A stretch of DNA of 64,000 nt. Origin: Chrysemys picta bellii. Lineage: Eukaryota; Chordata; Testudines; Emydidae. Positions 49,601-64,000 of this stretch are shown here, piece by piece. Within the stretch, counting starts at the first letter, position 1. Each line of letters begins with the position of its first letter. The stretch is from NCBI RefSeq assembly GCF_011386835.1, contig NC_088798.1, positions 2,790,001 to 2,854,000 of the forward strand. Reading direction: 5' to 3'. The notes beneath the pieces are model-generated. The model saw nothing but the letters and a program-made list of their open reading frames with translations. It made no database searches and had not been told where the DNA came from. The position numbers and the translations under genes were made by a program.

Positions 49601-50530
49601 ATTTAAGACAAAGGTAGGTAGGGGCCAATATTTTAAAGGATTTATTTCTTTGCTTTTCTCACCTGACGTATGTGAGGTACCCCTGCAAGTTGTAATAGTA
49701 TTTAGCGCTTACGCTGGTTTGTTCGTCTTTTGAGCTTTTTACGATTAAAGGAATGTAACCCACTTAAAAAGGTGCAGTACCTGGAGATTTTGTTCCGTGT
49801 GTGCAGTGGGGCCATGGTCCATGGCTTCCCCCTCACTGCTGTTACAAGTGACAGCTAAGATCGCTATAACTGAAAGAGGTTGGGGGGGGAGGCAGAATCT
49901 CTCAGTTTTCCAGTGTGTTAGCTTTGTACATTGCCCTCGTGTTGGGTCTATTCAGTTTCACGGTTTCCTTTGCAGAGGCAGGTGGTTTGTCAGTTTCCCG
50001 TCTTGTCTGCATGGTTCTTTCTCACAGCAGTGAGGGTGAGAAAAACACTTTTGAAAAACAGGAAAATGTGGTTGTCAAGCCGCAGAAATTGGCAGGGAGA
50101 CCCCGGTCTCAAAACGGCGTTTAACTCATGTTTGAAAAGGGACTAGGTTTCATTACTGTAAGGAGTCCACTGGAGTCCCCCCCGCCTGCCTTTCCAGTGT
50201 TACTTCTCTTCCCGTTGCCTGAATGACCCTGTGCCTGTCCCCACGAGACTCTGCCGACACACCCGGAGCGATCCCCTCGTGAGCTCAGGTGGGTCAGCAG
50301 CGAGAGCTGAGTGCAGCAGATGAGCAACGGGCCTCGTGAAAAGGCAGCCGGGCTCTGTCTGCAGCAGGCAGCAAACAAAACAAACTCCATAGCAACAAAA
50401 GGCCGAGCGTGCCTGACTGGGGATTTCAGAGCGGGTGAAACAGAAACAGACACAGTTCCTTGTTGGGTGTGATGCAGGGAACGAGTGTTTGAAGGTTACA
50501 GGAAGAGGGTGCAGAGAGGAAGGGTGGTGC
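49600..50530. other. Intergenic; no gene recognised
   Basis: No exon, RNA gene or named repeat was seen. Open frames of up to about 110 codons overlap on both strands without family features. Confidence 0.35.
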
Positions 50531-50534
50531 ATGA

Positions 50535-50740
50535 GGTAGGGCGCTAGTGTGGGAAACCTGGTTTCAAGTCTCTGCTCTGCTACAGTCTCCCTGTGTGACC
50601 CAGGGCATGTCCCTTAGTCTCTGTTCTCCATCTGTACAACGAGGTCATAGCCCTGCCCTCCCTCCCAGGGGTCTTGCGAGGGTAAGAACACTACATTGTG
50701 AGGGGCTCAGATATTATGGAGAAGGGGACCAGACAAGGAC
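50535..50740 (+). mobile_element. MIR/CORE-like SINE
   Basis: ggtttcaagtctctgctctgctacag, ctgtgtgacccagggcatgtccctta, ctccatctgtac, and tcttgcgagggtaagaacactac follow the MIR order. Read on the plus strand. Diverged. Confidence 0.75.
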
Positions 50741-50856
50741 TGCAGATGGACGGCTTTTGCTATGCAATACTCAGTGCTGGAAGCAGAGAGGCCTTCCCCA
50801 CAGCCCTGCAAACGTGGTCTAGTGGTCAGAGCCTGGCTGGGACTCCAGACCCTGGG

Positions 50857-51440
50857 TATTTCTAGAGTTTAAGGCTAGAAGGGACCATTCAGATCATCCC
50901 GCCTGACCTCCTTGACAACACAGAGCTTAGAGCCTCGCCCAGCGATCCCGGCAGCGCGCGCACGCGACATGCGGTTGAGCTATCGCGGATCTTTTAGAAC
51001 AATATCTGGGTTTGATTTAAAGAATTAAAATGACAGAGACTCCTCCCCACCCTGAGGTCAGCTGTTCTGATGGCTAATTCCCATCACTGTTAGAAATCAG
51101 GCCTTATTTCTAGTCTGAATTTGTCTAGCTTCAGCTTCCAGCCACCGGATCTCGTTCTGCCTTTTCCTGCTAGGTTAAAGAGCCCTCGGCTGTCTCAGAA
51201 ATCTCCTCCCCTCTGAGGTACTTGTAGACCATGAGTAAGTCCCCTCTTAATTTTTTGGGGATTAGATTGAGTTTCTTCAGACCCTCATTGGAAGGCAGGT
51301 TTTCCAGACCTCAGATTGTCCTTGTAGCTGTTTCCTGAACCCTTTCCAATTGGTTCCCATCCTTTCTGAAGTGCGGATACCAGAGCTGGATGCAACAGCC
51401 AGTAATGGCCTCGCTGATGCTGTATCCGGAGGTGATGCCC
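50857..51440 (-). mobile_element. CR1 LINE 3' end fragment
   Basis: It starts with gtatttctagagtttaaggctagaagggaccattcagatcat, the reverse complement of a CR1 3' end. It continues with RT-end sequence (cttctagtctgaatttgtctagcttc..., ccccctcttaattttttggg...). It is a different subfamily from the copy at 3028. Confidence 0.85.
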
Positions 51441-52600
51441 ACCCCTCTACTCTACCTGATTGGCCATTCCCAGCTCTGTCGCTGGGTGACCCAGGAGAAC
51501 TCACACCCCGGCTGCAAAAGGGGGATAGTGACCCTGCCCCAACTTTGCAAGGGACGCTGAGCTCCGGGAGTGAAAAGCGCTGCATGAGTCCGGGTACTAC
51601 CCTCATTCTGTAGGCTGTCCTCCCAGCCAGAGGGGTTCCTGGTCGGCTCTCTCCATGACAGCTGGGCACTGAGACAGGGGCACTCCCTCCTGAAAACCTC
51701 AGCCCTGGTCTGTAATGCCCTGTGTCCTTCCCATGGAAATCGGGTGCCTGGAGGGGGGCTCAGAGTGGCTGAAACCACATCCTGTTGAAGGCCCCGACCG
51801 CCATTCTGCATGCACCGGGTGCGGGCAGCGTAGTGCTCCAGGCAGCTGTGGGTGGATCCCAGCCATGCCAAGGAGATGCACGCCCCCTTACCTGCCCCCT
51901 TGCGCTCATGGACACTTTCCCTTTCCTGTTTTCTTGGTCTCCCCTGACTCTAAAATAAAAGCTGGTCCCTGCCTCCTTTCAACCTGCGCCTTGGGATATT
52001 TAACTGCCCCCTGCATGGGCCCTGCTAAAGGCTGACAGGGTGGAGCTGGGCCCAATGGCTCATCTCTCTTACTCCTCCTTTCTTCCTCCCCCTTGTTACT
52101 ATCGCTGGCTTCGCTCAGGTCCCATGGTCTGGTGATGCTTGTGGCTCAGGCGAGGCCCCCCCTTCCCCCTGCGTTATGTCCCAGTTCTCCTGCCACAAAC
52201 TGATTGTAACACGGTTCTGCCCTCACGCCCTGGGGGCTGATGAACTGCAAGGGCCCTGCATGGGTTGGGATGGACCGTGTCCAGCAGAGGGAGCTAATGG
52301 TCACTGACCCTGGGGCCGATGCACGGATGTGTGGAAACTGGTGAAGCAAGAGCAAAGGTGGGTTATGAAATGGGGGCCGGTCCGACCAGGCCAGAGTCCA
52401 GGTCCAGCATACAACTCTGTAAACGCCCCTCCCAGGCCTAGGTGCTGGAACTCGGGGGGCTGCCGCACCCCTGGCTGGAAGTGGTCTCCATCATATACAG
52501 GGTTTACAGCTTAGTTCAATGGCTCTCAGCACCCCCACGATACAAATCGTTCCAGCCCCCCTGCTCCCCAGGGCACCTTCCAGCCGGTTGTTGCTACGTC
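51441..52600. other. Intergenic; no gene recognised
   Basis: No exon or RNA gene was recognised. Frames such as 51452-51871 on the minus strand lack any family features. Confidence 0.35.
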
Positions 52601-52840
52601 TGAATATAGACATGGCCTGCTGGTGTACCGTGCAGCCCCTCGACCTCACGCGGGGGTCTTGTCCGCTCTCACAAGCTAAGCCGGCCTGGGCAGGGGCAGC
52701 CCTTGGATGGGAGATGACCAGGAGAATATTCAGGCTGCTGACGGGAAGGGGGTGGGTGACGCCACACGAGGCGCTGGCCCCTCTGAATCAATACAGACCT
52801 CACTGCCCCAGTGTGATGCCAGGGGGCAGAAAACCAAACC
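52600..52840 (+). mobile_element. 5S rRNA-derived SINE
   Basis: Bases 52609-52740 align by eye along a 5S rRNA gene. The box A region appears as acaagctaag (52671-52680, 5S GGAAGCTAAGC) and the box C region as cttggatgggagatg (52702-52716, 5S CTTGGATGGGAGACC). The Pol III internal promoter is thus still visible. After the 5S-like head, a tail of about 100 bp follows (cgaggcgctggcccctctgaatca...gtgatgccaggggg) that is not 5S. This makes a SINE of the 5S-derived class more likely than a plain 5S pseudogene. Confidence 0.75.
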
Positions 52841-52894
52841 CAGCCTTACCCTCCCAGCTGCGGGGGCACCTCCCCAACAAGACAGGAGCTGGAC

Positions 52895-53035
52895 TCGCGG
52901 GAGAAGAGCTCCGTGGAGCTCGAAGGCTGGTCTCTCTCCCCACCAGACGTTGGGCCCATTAAAGATATGACCTGACCCACCCGGGTTCTTTCGTTTCCTG
53001 GGACCAACACGGCCCCAGCAGCTCTGCAAACATAC
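52895..53035 (+). mobile_element. Interspersed repeat, 'gctcgaagg...cctgggacc' type
   Basis: ctccgtggagctcgaaggctggtctctctccccaccagacgttgg, then attaaagatatgacctgacccaccc, then cctgggaccaacacgg. The same order is found at 41505-41648, and fragments are at 2550-2710. It is common in turtles by my recollection. Class unknown. Confidence 0.7.
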
Positions 53036-53056
53036 ACTCAGCAGGTCAGAGTCCAT

Positions 53057-53099
53057 TCTCTCTCTCTGTGTGTGTGTGTGTGTGTGTGTGTACACACAC
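53057..53099. repeat. Dinucleotide microsatellite (TC)n(TG)n
   Basis: A TC run followed by about 14 TG units, then an ACACACAC stretch, so the (TG)/(AC) runs form a short inverted pair. It is probably polymorphic in length. Confidence 0.95.
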
Positions 53100-53639
53100 G
53101 TCACATCTATGTCCCTCCACCAGAGGGCAGCAGTACCCACAAATATCAAGCAGGAGCAGAGTCCGCCCCGCATGCGGCCTATGTGCTGTCTCATGCATAC
53201 AATCGCCTACATGGTGTTATCCAGATGATACACTGCAAACCCCTATAGCAATGGAGATCGCAGTCAGGTGCTTTTGACCATCTCCTCTGCATCGCTCTGC
53301 CCACCCGTCCATTTCCCCTGGGACTTACTCTAACACCCCAAGCCTCTAAGCAGCCTTAGAGAACCAAGTGCCCTCACCCCAAGTCAGCCCACCAAAGAAA
53401 TTATTCCTAATGTGGAATTTGATAGTTACCCGACACTCAGGCCATGGGTCAAATCCAAATCCTTACTGCGAATCGGGGGGACAGACCTTGCTCCGAAGAC
53501 ATGGCGTGACCTCTGACCTTGGTGGGATTTACGTGTGACCCTTCAAACACTCAGACGTCACCTCCCGGTTCTGTGTTCCGGGTTCACTTAAAACATCATC
53601 AGATCTTTACACCTTCTGCCCTTGAGCTGTATGGGGAGG

Positions 53640-53860
53640 TGAGTCCTAGTGACGGGAGCCCAGGCCTGGCACTGGTCCCGCTTTGTCTTTGGGCAAATCA
53701 CTTCATCTCTTCATGCCTTATTGTCCCCTTCTGTCAAATGGAGACACTGATACTTACCTCCGAGGCGGCTGTGGGGTTGAATTAGGTAACACTTGTTCGG
53801 GGCTGGGAAGATGGAAAGTGCTTTGCAGGTGCTAGGCCCTGTGCTGGTACATGGATTGTC
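53640..53860 (+). mobile_element. MIR/CORE-like SINE
   Basis: tgtctttgggcaaatcacttcatctcttcatgcc, ccttctgtcaaatggagacactgatacttacctc, ggttgaattaggtaacac, agtgctttgcaggtgctag follow the MIR order closely. It is better preserved than the other SINEs here. Confidence 0.85.
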
Positions 53861-54059
53861 TAGACCCTTGTCTATTGTTCTCGTAGGACTCCTGGGTCAG
53901 CCATGCTTTGTCATGCGGCCCCTGGTTTATCTGAGCCTCCAGCCAGTTTGATCAAAACCTCAGGAACTGAGCATTTGCATCAATAATAATACAAACTCCA
54001 TCCTCTGTTTTCATTAGCTTGGACCCCTTTGATTCAATCAGTGAGCCTTTAATTCAATC

Positions 54060-54270
54060 TCTCTGTGGTCCCATCACCAGAGTAGCCAAATGCCTCACAA
54101 TTTCTAATGTATTTATCCTACCACCACCCCAGGGAGGAGGGCAGCGCAGTTATCCCCTTTGCACAGGCAGGGGACTTGGCCGAGGGAGTCTGTGGCTAGC
54201 AAGGACTTGAACCAAGATGGCTATAGTCAGAGGCTACTGTTCTAGCCGCTGGGCCACCCTTCCTCACAGT
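54060..54270 (-). mobile_element. MIR-like SINE (reverse)
   Basis: The plus strand reads catttctaatgtatttatcc...gttatcccctttgcacaggcagggga...ctagcaaggacttgaaccaag...ctagccgctgggccacc, the reverse arrangement of an old tRNA-derived SINE. The similar sequence at 56220-56480 is a second copy. Confidence 0.6.
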
Positions 54271-55278
54271 CTTAATGCCCCTTGGCATGTAACTAATGAA
54301 GAAGGGGCAAAGGTGCTGAATGAAAGGGTTCAACATAACCCAAGGGAAATCGACGTCGGGAACGAAACGCTGTCCATGGCATGTCGTTGACACATGAGCA
54401 CTGCCATGTGCCCTGCCGGCTGTGCCACGCCCCCTGCTGGTGGGGTGGGTAACAACACGGCCCCTTAACTTGTGTCGATGGGAACCGATTGGACTAGTAG
54501 AAGGGGAGGCCGCAATGTAGCTTAAAAATGAACGAAAACTGGCTCCTAGGACAGAAAAAAACCTATTGACTAAACTAGAAGCCATATGTTTAAAGGCACT
54601 GCGGATCTCCGGGCTGCTCCCACTCCACAGAGCTTGCTGCCTATCTCCTGGTTCAGTCCTGTCGTGGCAGGGATCAGTGCAGTGACAACTCCATTGGCCT
54701 AGGGCTCCCCGCCGAGCTCTGTCCTCCTGCTTTCAGGAGCGGGATCCTCACCCAAACCGCCCCTTGTCATTCAGCCAGATTCCCAGGCCAAGTCATCCAT
54801 TGGCTAGTGTCTGCAGTATGCCTCGTGGTGGAAAAGCAACAGGATGCAGGTGGAGCGAATGCAAGAAGGGATCTTTCCTGAGGTTGCTGGATACGGGCCG
54901 ACCCTGTGGCGCTCTCTGAGTAGCCCATCTTGTGCTGCATGGTGGCACCACACAGCCTCTCTAAGTCCTGGTCTGGCCTCTGCAGTCAAGAACCGGCCCA
55001 CCCTAAATGAACCCAGCTCTGGCCTCTGGGCACGGCTGGCGTCTTTTAACTGGGGAGGCCACATTGCTGGGGGGCTGGAACTTCTCAGCCCTGGGGGGCG
55101 GCCCCAGACCTGCTGTCCTATCCTAGCACTGTCCAGGGTGCTCCCAGGGGAATTGCATGCCAGGGCCCCAGTGACACTCACGAATTGTCTCCAGCTTTCA
55201 ACCCCCAAGGGCAGGAGTCCAGAGCCAATGGCAAAATGCTGACACCAGCCTGCGTTATTGGGCTGTGCAGTCACAGAT
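54270..55278. other. Intergenic; no gene recognised
   Basis: No exon or RNA gene was recognised. The long minus frame at 54804-55379 and its plus counterpart overlap and are likely chance. Confidence 0.35.
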
Positions 55279-55446
55279 GCTGTTCTGGCAGGGCCGGCTC
55301 CAGGCACCAGCGGAGGAAGCACGTGCCTGGGGCGGCACATGCTAAGGGGCGGCACTCCGTCCATTCTTGGGGGGCACACTCCGGGCGGCTATTTTTTTTT
55401 TTTTTTTTTTTTGCTTGGGGCGGCAAAAATGGTAGAGCCGGCCCTG
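55279..55446. mobile_element. MITE-like element with CAGGGCCGGCTC ends
   Basis: The left end ggcagggccggctcc and the right end gagccggccctgt are inverted repeats. Inside there are ggggcggcac units, a 22-base T run at 55390-55411 and cttggggcggcaaaaatgg. The same CCGGCCCTGC end occurs at about 4475 and gccggcctta at 45818. It has no coding capacity. Confidence 0.8.
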
Positions 55447-58400
55447 TGTTCTGGGGCCTGGTCCTGCTGCCGCTGACGTAAAGGATTGGGCCCCGGGGTT
55501 GGACACTCACTTCTGGCTGAGGCTCATGGTTTGCAGGGATGACTGGGGTGTGTGAAATTCTGCCATCCCCGGGGCTAAGAAACTGCTTCCCCAGCTGTGG
55601 CCGGGAGGAGAAGGGGAGCGTCCCGATTGCAAGCCAGGATCAGCGCCGACTGGCCAGCGGCTACGCCAGTGGGGCAAAGAGCAGAGCGGGGTGTTTCTGG
55701 GCTCCACGCACCCAGGAGGAAGGACCCCGAGCCGTGTGTGACTAGGAGACGGGGAGGCAAACCCGGAGCGCAGCTGCTGGGCTCTGAGCAGCCAGCAGAG
55801 GGCTCCCAAGGCCTGTGACTCAGAACCCAGCCCAGTTAGCCATGGTCAGGAAACAAACCGGGGGATGGTATCAGGGTCACCCCCTCCTGCCAAGTGGCCG
55901 ATTGACGGGGGCGTTGGGGGCTGCAGGCACCTGGCTGGCCAGCCTGTCTGGGGGCGGTTCCTGGGCTGGGCAAGCCAGGGCGATCCAGTGGCACCTTTTG
56001 CATTTCCCAAATGCTGCGACGTGAGGCTGGCTGGGCCCCTCCTCCTGCCTAGGCCTGCAGGGCTCCGACCTGAGCCCATGCCCTGGTGAGCCGCACCCCT
56101 GCCCCGGAGGAATCCCCACGAAAGGGAGAGGGAAGCTCGGTCTCCACGGCCCATCCACCTCCCTGCTGGGGACATTGGCGAACAAGCCTCCGGCTTAGGT
56201 ACTTCTCCGTGTACCCCCATTACTGGGGCATCTGAGCACCTGACAGCTGTTAACCCTCCCACACCCCTGTGAGGCAGGGCAGTGGTATCATTGGCAGGGA
56301 ACAGATGGGGAACGGAGGCTAAACCCCAATGGGAGCTGGGCACCTAGTTACCTTGGAGGATCTGGGCTTAAGTAACTTGGCCAAGGTCACGCAGGAAGGC
56401 TGCAGCAGAGCAGGGATTTCAGCTCAGGTCTTTCCAGCCCTAGCTTAGTGCCTTAAGCACCAGGCCATCCTTTCTGCTGCCCCTAGGTGCTGGCTTGTGA
56501 CCCCCTGTCTCCCATCCCCCACAGGCCACTGAGCAGCCACAGACATAGGCCCAACCTGAATGTAAGGGTGAAAGGCTCCAGCCCCCTTACGGCCAATCAA
56601 GCTCTACTGGGGCTCCTCCAGCGCTTGGGCTCTGTTGTCTTGTCTAGTCAGCTCCCTGTGGAGAAGGTTCCACGCAAGCTGGGGCTTCCAACGGAAAGTG
56701 CAGGGTTGCCCCGTGACGCCTCCTGCCCCCTCCCAAGCCTGGAAACAGGGGCTGGGGGTGGTTACGGCTGGGTGGAGAGGGTTAGTTTCTGTGAAGTGGT
56801 GAAGGTCCTCCCCTCGGCATCTGTTCTCACCAAGGGCGGAGCTCCCTTGTATTTGTTGTGGTGGTGGCTGGTATGTTTGTTTCCTGTGTGACAGCTGGAA
56901 ATGTGAGAGAAACAGAGCAAGGCGGAGAGACAGCAAGGAACCATTGCTAACGCTCAGTGCCTCGTTTTCTCCATCTCTAAAATGGGGGTGAGGCTAAATC
57001 CGTCTGTGCTTGTGAAGTGCTGAGCTCCTTGGATGCTGGAGCTGGGCAGAAAGTCGTTCTAGTATGTAGCTCTCTGCAGCCTCAAAGAACAGTGAAGCTT
57101 TCCCATCCCCTCTGGGAGGTGGGTGGGTAACATGTCCCTTAGTGGATAGGTGGGGAAACAGAGGCACAGAGCAGGGAAGAGGCATCACACAGGGAGTCAG
57201 GGGCAGAGCCTGGGAAAGACAAAGGAATTGGTTCTTTGCATTCGCTTGCATTAAGGGCCATTGGGCCACAACATTGGGTCTGTTTCTTTGGAGGGGATCC
57301 TTGGAGGGAAACTTGGGGTGGTCCAGGAAGGCGAGGAGAACAGCGGGGTTGGGGAGATGGGGGTGAAGTAAGTGATGCTCCCTTGAGAAGTCTTGTTTCT
57401 TTGAACCCTAGAAGAGAGATTCCTGGGACCCCACCAGCCCGCTCCCCATGTTGATACGTGACTGGGAAGCCAATTAAGCCCCTTTTGTCTCCTCTACAAC
57501 CTGCCACCCCCCTTTCCCTCTCTGATTCCTTCTGGAGGGTCATTAATCTCGAAGCCAGCTGTGGCAATTAGAAGTCCCACCAGGGTGCGAACTGCAGCAG
57601 CAGGAAAACCAGCCTGCCTGGGAAAGACAGCTCTTGATGGCAGGGAGGGCAATGCCTTGATTCGCTAGTGGAGGGCAGCATCTGCATGCCATCGTCAGCT
57701 CAGTGCATTGGAAGAATTGCTACTTGGGACTCTAGCTTTGCTGGTGACAAAATCTTGGGCCGGGTAGAGTAAGAACCCCCTGGAGATCTTGTACAACTCC
57801 CTAGCTGGAGAAGGAGGCAAGGAAGCGTCTGCCAGCAGGACACCAATGCTCGCGCCACCAAGAGATGTGTGAGTGTGTTACTGAGCCGGCAACACAGGGA
57901 TGGCAGCTAAGGCCTGGGCCCGTCAGACATTGGCCCGGATCCCAGTAGTTAGGTGCCTAAATACCTTTGAGCACCTGGGCCATTATCTTACCCGAATAGA
58001 CCCAAACGCAGCAGGTTGCAGGAGCGTTGCTGCAGTATTTGGGGCCATTGCTGCAGGATAGCGGAGTGATTTGGTTATAAAATACTTTTGGAAAGAAACC
58101 TCCATCTCTTGTTCGTCTAGGAAACAGGCCGGGGACAAGGAGGGCTCTGAGGGGCTGTGGCCGTTCCACCAAGGGAAGCAAACACCCGGCAGCCAGCGTT
58201 AGGGCCCAAAGGACTAAAACAAACAAATTAAAAACAAAACCAAAACCCTCCAGGGAACGAATCTGCAGCCTTTGTTGTGCTGGTTTCTGTGAAGTGGTTC
58301 AGAGTTTCCAGGCCTGCCCCTGTGAGCTGAACTGCCCTTCTTTGGGTTGGGGGGGGTGTCAGGTCAGATTTACCCCCCACCTGCAGGTTAGTTTGTTTAA

Positions 58401-58690
58401 CGCTTTTCTGAACATGCCAGTGGAAATACCCCGCGGGTTTTGCCACCCAAACCCCGCAGCACTTGCGCCAGGGCGGGCAGGAGACCCTGAGCAGGGACCC
58501 GGCTGCTCTGATTTCACCCCCAGCCGGGTCCAGGGGGAAGGGGAAGGAAAGCAGGGAGCAGCACAGCCAATGGAGGTTAACATTCCCGCCAGCTGTTCGA
58601 GGCGCGGGCGGGGGATTTTCGTGTCCCCGGGATAAGTCACATTCGGTCGGAATTCGAGGGAAACCCCTCTCCCCGCCCGTCCTCGGCCCC
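55447..58690. other. Intergenic upstream of PLK3
   Basis: This contains a MIR-like reverse SINE at about 56220-56480 and a short repeat tail at 57940-57985 (taggtgcctaaatacctttgagc). A minus frame at 58226-57957 begins with a hydrophobic stretch (MFVLVLWALTLAAGC) but ends in that repeat tail and shows no family features. No conserved exon was recognised. Confidence 0.4.
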
Positions 58691-58699
58691 CGCCTGTGA

Positions 58700-58883
58700 G
58701 CGCAGCGGTCTCTTTAAGAGCCAGCCCCGCCCCCAGCGGGAGGGCGGGGCTCCGGGGGTGACGTCAGGTCCCTTCATTGATTAAAGCCTCCGGGGTTCCC
58801 TGGCTGCGCGGCGCCAGTGTGTGAAAGTTCCAGGGCGGCTCGCCACGTGTGAGGGGCTGGAGGCGGATCGGCCGGCGCCCCCC
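58700..58883 (+). promoter_or_regulatory. PLK3 promoter and 5' UTR
   Basis: A CpG-rich block begins near 58600. It contains GC boxes (Sp1 type) at about 58725-58735 and 58742-58749, and a perfect palindromic cAMP/ATF response element TGACGTCA at 58759-58766. A weak TATA-like ATTAAAG lies at about 58780. PLK3 is known as a serum- and stress-induced immediate-early gene, which fits a CRE. Start sites were not located precisely. Confidence 0.65.

Positions 58884-64000
<5,117 letters not shown>

Noticed and set aside
57957..58226. Minus-strand frame with a signal-peptide-like start
   Set aside because: Its 3' part is a repeat tail also found elsewhere in turtles; the rest has no family features.

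Overview
This is a vertebrate nuclear window, most likely from a turtle. Four protein-coding genes have introns with consensus splice sites. CR1 LINE fragments (3' ends typical of sauropsids) are scattered through it, together with MIR/CORE-like SINEs and several short inverted-repeat families that I associate, from memory, with turtle genomes. The gene order U5 snRNA - RPS8 - BEST4 - PLK3 matches what I recall of human 1p34.1, so this is an ordinary autosomal locus and not a prokaryotic or viral one. No CRISPR array, operon or bacterial element is present.

Layout. 1-2.1 kb: a U5 spliceosomal snRNA gene on the minus strand with PSE, octamer, SPH/ZNF143 site and 3' box, plus a second copy of its distal promoter 1.6 kb away with no recognisable snRNA attached. 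2.1-5.4 kb: repeats (CR1, a C-rich tandem block, and a G-rich ~53-bp minisatellite). 5.5-11.5 kb: RPS8 on the plus strand, six exons encoding 208 aa, with five intronic C/D snoRNAs (SNORD55, two SNORD46-like copies, two SNORD38 copies). 11.5-18 kb: intergenic, mostly CR1 with nested insertions. 18-29.2 kb: BEST4 on the minus strand, nine coding exons encoding 503 aa. 29.2-36.8 kb: intergenic repeats. 37.97-47.26 kb: a two-exon minus-strand gene for a 421-aa single-pass leucine-rich-repeat receptor with a tyrosine-rich tail. I cannot match it to a gene I know at this position in human, and it is the most interesting locus here. 47.4-58.7 kb: intergenic, with a possible 62-aa membrane micro-ORF, a 5S-rRNA-derived SINE and other repeats. 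58.8-64 kb: the first seven coding exons of PLK3 on the plus strand; the gene runs off the right edge.

The genes are not a pathway. RPS8 and its snoRNAs serve ribosome assembly and rRNA 2'-O-methylation, U5 serves splicing, BEST4 is a calcium-activated anion channel, PLK3 is a stress and cell-cycle kinase, and the LRR protein looks like a cell-surface signalling receptor. All exon boundaries were placed by eye from reading frame, GT/AG sites and remembered family sequence; no alignment or search was run.
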